From an uncultured Saprospiraceae bacterium (GTDB lineage Bacteria > Bacteroidota > Bacteroidia > Chitinophagales > Saprospiraceae): 44,229 nt of DNA. The notes beneath the pieces were generated by a model. That model saw only the letters and a program-made list of their open reading frames with translations. It did not search any database and was not told the origin of the DNA. The position numbers and the translations under genes were made by a program. Below are positions 8,213-15,448 of this stretch, piece after piece; position 1 is the first letter of the stretch; each line of letters begins with the position of its first letter. The stretch lies in assembly GCA_937974575.1 (NCBI GenBank), contig CALJVI010000171.1, positions 1 to 44,229 of the forward strand. Reading direction: 5' to 3'.

Positions 8213-10015
8213 TTGAAGCATCTCTTATATATCGGTTCATTTTTATTGACCATCTTTCTGGTAGGGGAGTTGACTGCCCAGACGATGCCTAGTCCAGTGG
8301 ATACCAGTAAGGTGACTAGAATCAAGATCAACTTTTCTGATTTTGCAGAAGGCTATAAAGAAGCAGATATGGACATCCGAAAGCTCATGGGCAATGTAGA
8401 GCTTCGACAGGATAGCGTCTTTCTTACCTGTGATACAGCTACACTCAACATCAATGATAACGCTGTAGTCGCAAAGGGTAGTGTCGTAATCCAACAAGGA
8501 GATAGTCTAAATATATTTGCAGATTCTCTGGTGTATGATGGAAATAAGAAAATTGCAAATCTGTATGGAGATGTCATCCTAGAAAACAAAGGGCAAAAGC
8601 TTTTTACCGAATTTTTGACTTATAACCTAGAAACAAAAGCAGCAACTTATACTAATGGGGCTGTCCTTACGGATGGGGCTACTCAATTGAGTAGTGAGAT
8701 AGGATACTACTATATCGATTCCGACCAAGCCTACTTTAAAGAGAAAGTAATTATTGTAGATGACAATTTTGAATTGAAGGCGGATACCTTAGCTTTTAAT
8801 ACAACGAGTAAGGTGGCAACTTTTTTGGGACCGACTCGGATAGATCAGGGGGATGCTAAAATATATTGTGAAGAGGGCTATTATGATATCGTTCAGAATA
8901 AAGCTTTGTTTAGCAAGAATGCACAATACCTCAAAGATGGTCAGTCAGCTCAAGCCAATTCAATGACTTATGACGGCAGTGATGATGTAGTAACATTAGA
9001 GGGAGATGCAAGCTTCCAAGATGAAGATAAAAGTGCAACTGCGGATCAGATCAAGTTTAACCAAAAGACCAAGGTGACGGAACTCTCTGGCAATGCACAC
9101 TTTGAAGATGCCAGTCAATCTATTGATGCGGACACTATTTTATACAATGAAGAAACCAAGAAACTAATTACAAAAGGGAGTTCAGTATTGATCAATCCAC
9201 CTCAATATTTGCGAGCGGATAAGATCGACTTCGATGACGCTACCGGTATGGGCTTGGCCAGTGGTAATGTATATTGGCAAGATAGCGCTCAGCAGATCAT
9301 TATTAAGTGTGATAACGTAGATTACAAAAAGGAGGAGGATTATCTGAAGGCATACGGTGAAAGAACATTGTTGATTTCGATACTAGATGGGGATTCATTG
9401 TATATGACATCGGATACACTGGAATATTCACGTGCAGAAAGTTTTGATCTGGATAGTGCTAAGCAGTTTGTTGCTTACAAAGATGTCCGTATGCTCAAAA
9501 GTGACTTCCAAGCAGTCTGTGATTCATTAGTTTTTAATCAGCAAGATTCTGTTTTTCAATTTTATAAAAATCCGCTTATTTGGTCAGATACCACGCAGTT
9601 TTCTGCTGATACGATTAGTATGAAGTTGACGGATGGGCAGTTAGATTCTATATATTTAGTGCAAAAAAGTTTTATAATTAATACGCCAGATAATTATTTT
9701 TACAACCAAATAAAAGGGCGTGATATCGTTGCACTCTTTGATAAAAATGAAATATTTGAAATGGATGTTTATGGCAATGCGGAATCTATCTATTACTTGA
9801 TAGATGAAAACAATGCCTACATTGCAGTTAATAAATCCATTTGTAGCGATATGGTAGTTGACTTTGGCGACAATAAGGTGGAAAAAATAAAGTGTTTTCC
9901 AAATCCAAAAGCGGAGCTGATTCCTATGAATAAAGCAAAGCACAATGAACTCAAATTGGAAGGGTTCAATTGGGAGTCGAAGCGTAGACCAACAACATTT
10001 ACTGACTTGTTTTAA
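8213..10015 (+). CDS. OstA-like (LptA/LptD N-terminal type) outer-membrane biogenesis protein
   Basis: 600 aa. The start codon is TTG (8213), chosen because it gives a complete signal peptide (KHLLYIGSFLLTIFLVGE then LTAQ); the next ATG would remove it. Most of the mature protein is a long series of short beta repeats of the OstA type, each with a pattern like LxADTLxYNxxTKxAxxxG (for example LVYDGNKKIANLYGD and LAFNTTSKVATFLG). OstA-fold proteins form the periplasmic bridge for lipopolysaccharide transport. Here the barrel half of LptD is absent, so it could be a bridge component or a Bacteroidota-specific relative. It is followed after 4 bp by a TPR/SH3 membrane protein. Confidence 0.85.
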   Translation: MKHLLYIGSFLLTIFLVGELTAQTMPSPVDTSKVTRIKINFSDFAEGYKEADMDIRKLMGNVELRQDSVFLTCDTATLNINDNAVVAKGSVVIQQGDSLNIFADSLVYDGNKKIANLYGDVILENKGQKLFTEFLTYNLETKAATYTNGAVLTDGATQLSSEIGYYYIDSDQAYFKEKVIIVDDNFELKADTLAFNTTSKVATFLGPTRIDQGDAKIYCEEGYYDIVQNKALFSKNAQYLKDGQSAQANSMTYDGSDDVVTLEGDASFQDEDKSATADQIKFNQKTKVTELSGNAHFEDASQSIDADTILYNEETKKLITKGSSVLINPPQYLRADKIDFDDATGMGLASGNVYWQDSAQQIIIKCDNVDYKKEEDYLKAYGERTLLISILDGDSLYMTSDTLEYSRAESFDLDSAKQFVAYKDVRMLKSDFQAVCDSLVFNQQDSVFQFYKNPLIWSDTTQFSADTISMKLTDGQLDSIYLVQKSFIINTPDNYFYNQIKGRDIVALFDKNEIFEMDVYGNAESIYYLIDENNAYIAVNKSICSDMVVDFGDNKVEKIKCFPNPKAELIPMNKAKHNELKLEGFNWESKRRPTTFTDLF

Positions 10016-10019
10016 TAGT

Positions 10020-10781
10020 ATGAAAAATATTCAACTGTATATAAGTTTTTTACTTTGCGTGATTGCTTGCAGTCTTGTAGGACAAGATAATAAAACTGTT
10101 CTTCAGTCTGCCAATCAAGCATTTGAAGCTAAGCAGTATGACAATGCGATTGCTCAGTACCAGGAAGTACTCCAGAGCAATGAATACTCCAAAGCATTGT
10201 ATAATAATCTTGGCTCAGCCTACTTTCAAAAAAGTGATATACCGCATTCCATTTTATATTTTGAAAAAGGACTCAAGCATGATCCATTTGATAAATCACT
10301 TTTGCATAATTTAAGTTTAGCAAAAGAGCAACTCGATAATGATATTGTCCAAATTCCTGAATTTATCATAACCAAAGTATGGAAGTATCTCTATACAAGA
10401 GCCAGTTCGAACACATGGTTTATCTTGAGTTTATTGAGCTTTTTTGCTGCCGTATATGCTTTTAGTCTTTGGCTGCTTCATCATAATAGATCGGTCAAGA
10501 AAAAAGGTTTTTTATATGGTATTGGCTTGCTTCTGCTCGGGGTCCTGATTTTCTTTCTGAGTACATCACAAGCTGCATTTCAGTATAAGCAAATTTCAGG
10601 CATAATTCTTCAGCAGGATATTGCCTTGAAGTCCGCTCCTGAAGCGGCCAATGAAGCCATTTTAACTCTTGCAGCAGGTACTAAAGTTACAGTAGTTGAT
10701 AAGATAGGGGAGTATGAAAAAGTACGCTTAGAAAATGGTCAAATGGGCTGGCTACAATTGGGGAGTTACGAGAAAATCTAA
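10020..10781 (+). CDS. TPR and SH3-like membrane protein (BatE-like)
   Basis: 253 aa from the ATG at 10020. The frame is open further upstream, but this ATG gives a signal peptide (MKNIQLYISFLLCVIACSLV) and lies 4 bp after the previous stop. Residues about 28-110 hold two to three TPR units (KQYDNAIAQYQEVLQ, KALYNNLGSAYFQKSD). Two membrane helices follow (about 132-152 and 163-180), then a C-terminal bacterial SH3-like domain (LKSAPEAANEAILTL, GQMGWLQLGSY). This order matches BatE of the Bacteroidota aerotolerance cluster, but the other bat genes are absent here. The role is probably scaffolding in the periplasm. Confidence 0.8.
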   Translation: MKNIQLYISFLLCVIACSLVGQDNKTVLQSANQAFEAKQYDNAIAQYQEVLQSNEYSKALYNNLGSAYFQKSDIPHSILYFEKGLKHDPFDKSLLHNLSLAKEQLDNDIVQIPEFIITKVWKYLYTRASSNTWFILSLLSFFAAVYAFSLWLLHHNRSVKKKGFLYGIGLLLLGVLIFFLSTSQAAFQYKQISGIILQQDIALKSAPEAANEAILTLAAGTKVTVVDKIGEYEKVRLENGQMGWLQLGSYEKI

Positions 10782-10823
10782 ATTCGTAATTTATCCAAGT
10801 CGCAATTCACTCTTTCTAGTATA

Positions 10824-11224
10824 GAAGCTGCTCTATTTCAGATGAACATATAAGACATGTAAGGAGACATATAAGAGCATGAAAGAAATCTTTGCCAGCA
10901 GTTTGGATCTTCTATGGGTTATGGTTAGAAAGCTGCTCTATTTCAGATAAACATATAAGACATGTAAGGAGACATATAAGAGCATGAAAGAAATCTTTGC
11001 CAGTAGTTTGGATCTTCTATGGGTTATGGTTAGAAAGCTGCTCTATTTCAGATGAACATATAAGACATGTAAGTAGAACTCATAAGAGCATGAAAGAAAT
11101 CTTTGCCAGTAGTCGGCTTTCTTTTCATTGGTCTGTAGTTTAGAAAGCTGCTCTATTTCAGATGAACATATAAGACATGTAAGTAGAACATATAAGAGCA
11201 TGAAAGAAATCTTTCCCAGTAGTG
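10824..11224. repeat. Array of four direct repeats, about 105-110 bp apart
   Basis: A core of about 77 bp starting AGCTGCTCTATTTCAG occurs at 10826, 10931, 11036 and 11146. Spacing is 105, 105 and 110 bp. The first two units are almost identical, including the 28-bp segment between cores; the segments after cores 3 and 4 differ. Each core contains a run of CATATAAGA / CATGTAAG / CATATAAGAG / CATGAAAG words. The array fills the convergent gap between the BatE-like gene and the ribosomal protein operon. The short minus-strand frame through it (11043-11237) is not considered a gene. Confidence 0.92.
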
Positions 11225-11259
11225 CTTTTTTACGCACTTATGGATTAAAACTCTAATAT

Positions 11260-11295
11260 GGGGCATAAAAAAAGCCGTACCCTAAAGAGTACGGC
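11260..11295 (-). terminator. Intrinsic terminator of the rplU-rpmA operon
   Basis: GCCGTAC (11274-11280) pairs with GTACGGC (11289-11295). On the minus strand the hairpin is followed by a run of seven T and lies about 80 bp after the rpmA stop. Confidence 0.85.
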
Positions 11296-11375
11296 CCAAC
11301 AAAAATATAAAGCTATGAAAACTAAAACTAAAGCTAATATAAGCATTATAAGTCTTTTATAGAAGACTTATTTGC

Positions 11376-12056
11376 TTACGCAGGCTCAACCCCACCATCA
11401 AGGTGGTCCTGATATGCCTTTAATTCATCCCATTGTCCGCTGGCGGCTAATTTTGCCTGCTTTGGCCAAGTCGATGGATTGTGGACTGAATATCTAGGTC
11501 CTGCTGCAGTTAGGATTTCTTTTAGCTTAGCAGGATCTGCGGCAGCTAATTCGTCCCAAGTATTGAATCCTCCAGCGTTTAAGTGTTCCGCTATTTTAGG
11601 TCCGATACCTTCTACTATTTTTAAATCGTTTGGAGCATACTTTTTGCCATCAAAAGAGATTTTGTCGCCACTTGCTGGTTTAGCAGCTGGTGCCTCCGGA
11701 GCAGCTGGTGCTACTGGAGCAATTGCTTCAGCTACAGGTGCTTTAGGAGCGCTTTGCTTCTTTTCTCTTACAGGTTTTGTAGGTACTAATGCTTCTCCAT
11801 CATTTAGAGGAGCAATACTTACGTATGTTCTGTTTTTTCTTCCTTTGTAGAACATTACACGTCCGTCGATCTTAGCATGTACTGTGAAATCTCTTCCCAA
11901 GTATGCATTTGGACCAACGTGGTATTTTGTTCCTCTTTGACGTATGATGATGTTGCCAGCTCTTGCTAGTTGGCCACCAAATAATTTTACGCCTAATCGT
12001 TTAGCATTACTGTCACGTCCGTTATCAGTACTACCGACTCCTTTTTTATGTGCCAT
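11376..12056 (-). CDS. rpmA: Ribosomal protein L27 with C-terminal helix-hairpin-helix extension
   Basis: Residues 1-90 are a complete L27 ([38 protein letters not shown]), which sits in the large subunit near the peptidyl-transferase centre. L27 is normally about 85-90 aa; this protein has 226. A Pro/Ala-rich linker (about 93-130) leads to an extra domain at about 130-226 with a helix-hairpin-helix motif ([17 protein letters not shown], residues 143-159) and two further helical stretches. HhH domains of this kind bind nucleic acid without sequence specificity. A similar tail on L21 is, to my knowledge, known in some Bacteroidota; here it is on L27 instead. The frame is continuous with no sign of frameshift. 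It follows rplU by 20 bp. Confidence 0.93.
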   Translation of the reverse strand: MAHKKGVGSTDNGRDSNAKRLGVKLFGGQLARAGNIIIRQRGTKYHVGPNAYLGRDFTVHAKIDGRVMFYKGRKNRTYVSIAPLNDGEALVPTKPVREKKQSAPKAPVAEAIAPVAPAAPEAPAAKPASGDKISFDGKKYAPNDLKIVEGIGPKIAEHLNAGGFNTWDELAAADPAKLKEILTAAGPRYSVHNPSTWPKQAKLAASGQWDELKAYQDHLDGGVEPA

Positions 12057-12076
12057 CGTTAATTATTATTTAGTGA

Positions 12077-12388
12077 TTAACCGACTATACTGTCGATCTT
12101 AATTTTAGTGAAATGTTGTCTATGACCGTTCTTAACACGGTAACCTTTACGTCTTTTCTTTTTGAAGACGATTACTTTATTGCCTTTTTCATGGCCAAGA
12201 ATAGTAGCTTTTACGGAAGCACCTGAAAGTACAGGTTTGCCTATTTGGGCATTTGCGCCATTACTAACCAAGTGAACTTGATCGAAAGTAACGCTTTTGC
12301 CTTCTTCGGCAGCTAGCTGGTGGACGAAGATCTCTTGACCCTCCTCGACTTTGAATTGTTGACCAGCTATTGTCAAAATTGCAAACAT
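12077..12388 (-). CDS. rplU: 50S ribosomal protein L21
   Basis: 103 aa, the normal length. The start [18 protein letters not shown] and the basic C-terminal block [19 protein letters not shown] are diagnostic; L21 binds 23S rRNA in the large subunit. It is first in the rplU-rpmA operon and has its own promoter candidate 31 bp upstream. It has no C-terminal extension, unlike the L27 next to it. Confidence 0.97.
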   Translation of the reverse strand: MFAILTIAGQQFKVEEGQEIFVHQLAAEEGKSVTFDQVHLVSNGANAQIGKPVLSGASVKATILGHEKGNKVIVFKKKRRKGYRVKNGHRQHFTKIKIDSIVG

Positions 12389-12418
12389 AATTTAATGAGT
12401 TTTATTTCAAAATGGACG

Positions 12419-12426
12419 CAAATATA
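12419..12426 (-). promoter_or_regulatory. Candidate -7 box of rplU-rpmA
   Basis: The minus strand reads TATATTTG followed by CG, a perfect TAnnTTTG box, 30 bases before the rplU start. The expected leader is about 25 bases. The -33 TTG is not at ideal spacing. Confidence 0.55.
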
Positions 12427-12451
12427 CAATATATAATCAATAAATGCGAGC

Positions 12452-13756
12452 TTATATCAAGTCTTTGAGTTGAAATTCATACTTGAGGAGCTCTTGTCCT
12501 CTCATGACTTTCAATTTGATCTTTTTGCCCGTTTTGCTCCGGAATATCCTTGTAATGTGATCATAAGTCAGTAAAAATCTAGGTTTTCCATTGATTTTCA
12601 CGATTACGTCTCCTGTTTTGACTCCAATCAGGTCAGCTGGGGAGCCTTTAATGACAGAATTTACGTACAAGGTCTTTTGCTCCATTCCAACGGATATAAA
12701 TCGGATACCACTTTTATCAAAGGAAAACTGCCTTTTCCACTTGCGAGTCGGCTTTAGATAGAATTTTTGATCAGGATAGTCAAATATGACATCAAAACGA
12801 TCCAATATATGGTTTCCGATCAAACCATGTCTGAAAATGATACTGAGCGAATCCGATAAAGGCGTGATCTCTTGAAAATGGCAAACTACATTCTGGAGTT
12901 GTTTATCTCCAATGCCTAAAAAAGGAACACGTCCTACGTATCCTTCCATGACTCCTCCCATCCCGAATCCTAAATTGCCAGGAATTATTTGCGAGGGTAG
13001 GGTAAGACTGGAGTCTGACTTGGTATCTAACAGCATAGCAGTTGATGCTCCTGTGTCAATTAGTAGCTTGAGATCCAATTCAGTACCATTTTCTAGTATG
13101 GTTCTACATACGATATAGGGTTTTGATTTTTGGACAGCCATATCCATTTTTTTGAATCCTCTGGTCTTTTTAGTGTGGGTGTTGTTTTTATATAGCTGAA
13201 TTGTTCTGTTTCGATAATTTATTTTGACCTCATAGTTTCTGAACATGTCTGATCCAATAATACCGTGGACTTCCATGCCTGTAATTTGTTCAAATTTGAA
13301 ATAGTCTTTTTCTAGAACTAGGATATCTTGATCTGGTGCGAGAAGTTCACCAGAAGATAAATGAGTAGATTTTGCTAAGTGTGCATAGAGTGGAGTGCTT
13401 AAATCGGCTCCATAAACGGTGAAGGTCCTACCAAATGGGATATTGAATAGAGAGACCAGTTCTTTGTTGGTAATGATAGTATTATTGGCACCTGTGTCAA
13501 AGATGAATTTCAATGGAAAAATTTGATTGAAAGTCACATCAATGATGATGAATCCATTGACGTATTCAAAAGGTATGGATTCTGTTTTGCTGGAGCCTGG
13601 CAGCTCAAAACCAAGAGATTGTGCTTCAAGTGCTTGGAATGGTGAACACATTAAGCAAATTAAAATTATCCTAAGGTAGAAAGCGATTTTTTTTTCTTCG
13701 GACCGCAGATGAAGTAGTGTTTTCAATAATGTATATTTAGTTTCTTTAAGGTACAA
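12452..13756 (-). CDS. Retropepsin-like aspartyl protease with PDZ domain
   Basis: 434 aa from a TTG at 13756. Two aspartyl protease half-domains are present in one chain: KFIFDTGANNT (DTG at 87-89) and LLIDTGASTAM (DTG at 234-236). Each has a downstream strand such as GIIGSDMF or GLIGNHIL. A PDZ domain follows (about 350-430: VIKGSPADLIGVKTGDVIVKINGK) and probably binds peptide ends. The N terminus holds a signal peptide ending near QALEAQS. The start is uncertain: the TTG at 13756 overlaps a promoter-like TATTTG, and a later TTG (residue 11, near 13726) would keep the signal peptide. Secreted or periplasmic peptidase is likely; the substrate is unknown. Confidence 0.85.
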   Translation of the reverse strand: MYLKETKYTLLKTLLHLRSEEKKIAFYLRIILICLMCSPFQALEAQSLGFELPGSSKTESIPFEYVNGFIIIDVTFNQIFPLKFIFDTGANNTIITNKELVSLFNIPFGRTFTVYGADLSTPLYAHLAKSTHLSSGELLAPDQDILVLEKDYFKFEQITGMEVHGIIGSDMFRNYEVKINYRNRTIQLYKNNTHTKKTRGFKKMDMAVQKSKPYIVCRTILENGTELDLKLLIDTGASTAMLLDTKSDSSLTLPSQIIPGNLGFGMGGVMEGYVGRVPFLGIGDKQLQNVVCHFQEITPLSDSLSIIFRHGLIGNHILDRFDVIFDYPDQKFYLKPTRKWKRQFSFDKSGIRFISVGMEQKTLYVNSVIKGSPADLIGVKTGDVIVKINGKPRFLLTYDHITRIFRSKTGKKIKLKVMRGQELLKYEFQLKDLI

Positions 13757-14098
13757 ATACTAGGATGGAATTTCATAAGTAAGTATAACTTTTAAAGCAT
13801 TTTGCCAAAAAAAATGCTATTTGGTAGTATAGATTCTGGGTGGCTGTGTGGGCGAGGAATGTATGAGGGGTAGGAAGGAGCCGCCTGTTAAGGTGGCGTC
13901 TCTGGAGCGCTTTTTAGCGACAGAGACCGGAGTGACAACGGAGTCCTGGATGGCCCGACCCTGACTGACGCCTTTTTTCGGCGGCATGTCTGGGGCATAC
14001 CCAAATAATAACAAACTAAAAAATTATTACAATTCTCTTCATAAGGTAGACATCTGCTGTAAGCTACTAGAAGTAAAAATTGATTGCTATATTTGATT
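13757..14098. other. Intergenic region with GC-rich structured segment
   Basis: The centre (about 13830-14000) is GC-rich against AT-rich flanks and folds well. Hairpins are GCCGCC-TGTTAA-GGTGGC (13880-13897) and TCTCTG..CGCT-TTTT-AGCG..CAGAGA (13899-13926). A minus-strand frame of 65 codons crosses it but shows no protein features. A TATATTTG box (14088-14095) lies just before the haloperoxidase start, too close for a normal leader. I read this as a non-coding repeat or RNA element, not a gene. Confidence 0.5.
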
Positions 14099-15448
14099 AT
14101 GGATTTGAAGAAATATTCTTTTTGGTGTTTGGTAGTATTTTCGATGGCTTGTCTTGGCTGTAAGAATACGGTGGAGTTGAGTAAGTTGGAGTCTTCGCAG
14201 TTGTTGAAAGATCCCAGCTATTTTCATGAGTCTTTGGATCAATTGACTGACATCATAGTCCATGATATATTTTCACCGCCGGTAGCTAGTAGGGTATATG
14301 TGTATCCTTGTGTAGCAGCGTACCAAGTGTTGCAAAGAGATGCGAAAAGCATGTCAGATTTGTCAACTAAGCTGAGGGGGTTGGAAGAGTTTACACCAGC
14401 TATAGATACTACGAATGTGTCATTTGAACTGGCTGCTCATGCTGCGTTTTTTACAGTGGCAAAGGCGCTGATATTTTCAGAAGATCAGTTTGATGTATAT
14501 ATAGATGGGTTTTATCATAAGCTAGACTCTCTGGGGATATCTAAGCGTGTAATTGCTGATTCTAAAAAGTATGGGGAGGAGGTTTCGGAGCATATACTAA
14601 AGTGGGCAGATAAGGATAACTACAAAGAGTCGAGGTCTTTCTCCAAGTATACGATAACTGAAAATCCGACAGAATGGAAACCAACGCCGCCTTCGTATAT
14701 GGAAGGGATAGAGCCGCACTGGAAAACTATAAGGCCGATGCTACTGGATTCTTCTGCGCAGTTTGCGCCTTCGCCTCCTACGCCCTTTGATATGAGTAAG
14801 AATAGTAAATTTTACAAAGAAACGATGCAGGTGTATAGTGCGGTAAAAGATGCCAATGATGAGCATACGCTCATAGCTAGTTTTTGGGATTGTAATCCTT
14901 ATGTAATGAATCAGACTGGGCATATGATGTTTGCTACCAAAAAGATAACGCCAGGTGGTCACTGGATGGGGATAGCAAATATTGCGTCTAGAAAAGCAGG
15001 TCAAAAGCTAGACCTTTCTTTGCGAACTGCGACTTATGTTTCTATTGCTTTGTTTGATGCATTCATTAGTTGTTGGGATGAGAAGTATCGATCAAATCTG
15101 ATCAGACCAGAGACGGTGATCAATGAGCATATCGATGAAGAGTGGATTCCACTTTTGCAGACGCCTCCTTTCCCTGAGCATACTAGTGGGCATAGTGTGA
15201 TCTCGACGGCCTCTGCTATCGTATTGACTGCTATGCTGGGGACTCCATTTAATTACCTAGATGATGTAGAGGTGAAATATGGATTGCCTTCTAGAAAATT
15301 TGAGTCTTTTTTGCAAGCATCAGAGGAGGCTGCAATAAGTAGATTGTATGGCGGTATACACTATATGCCAGCTATAAGTGAAGGCGTCAAGCAGGGAAAA
15401 AATGTGGGCAATATGGTCGTAGAAAAATTGGAATTAAATAAACAATAA
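14099..15448 (+). CDS. Vanadium haloperoxidase-like / PAP2 superfamily lipoprotein
   Basis: 449 aa from the ATG at 14099. The active-site motifs of the PAP2/vanadium haloperoxidase fold are present: KxxxxxxRP (Lys329 to Pro337, KYRSNLIRP), SGH (363-365, in EHTSGH) and SRxxxxxH (414-421, SRLYGGIH), whose His binds vanadate or takes the phosphate. The helical layout and length fit the vanadium-dependent haloperoxidase branch, but a phosphatase cannot be excluded. The signal peptide ends with a lipobox-like segment (SMACLGC), so it is probably membrane-anchored outside the cytoplasm. Its stop overlaps the start of the next gene by 1 bp, and a TonB receptor and DUF4249 gene follow. Confidence 0.85.
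   Translation: MDLKKYSFWCLVVFSMACLGCKNTVELSKLESSQLLKDPSYFHESLDQLTDIIVHDIFSPPVASRVYVYPCVAAYQVLQRDAKSMSDLSTKLRGLEEFTPAIDTTNVSFELAAHAAFFTVAKALIFSEDQFDVYIDGFYHKLDSLGISKRVIADSKKYGEEVSEHILKWADKDNYKESRSFSKYTITENPTEWKPTPPSYMEGIEPHWKTIRPMLLDSSAQFAPSPPTPFDMSKNSKFYKETMQVYSAVKDANDEHTLIASFWDCNPYVMNQTGHMMFATKKITPGGHWMGIANIASRKAGQKLDLSLRTATYVSIALFDAFISCWDEKYRSNLIRPETVINEHIDEEWIPLLQTPPFPEHTSGHSVISTASAIVLTAMLGTPFNYLDDVEVKYGLPSRKFESFLQASEEAAISRLYGGIHYMPAISEGVKQGKNVGNMVVEKLELNKQ

Noticed and set aside
10824-11224. CRISPR array
   Set aside because: The repeated core is about 77 bp, the spacers about 28 bp with two nearly identical, and no cas genes are present.
11043-11237. 64-aa minus-strand gene in the repeat array
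   Set aside because: It translates the direct repeats themselves and ends within them.
14088-14095. Promoter -7 box of the haloperoxidase gene
   Set aside because: TATATTTG matches well, but it would place the transcription start at or after the ATG, and no -33 TTG is at the right distance.
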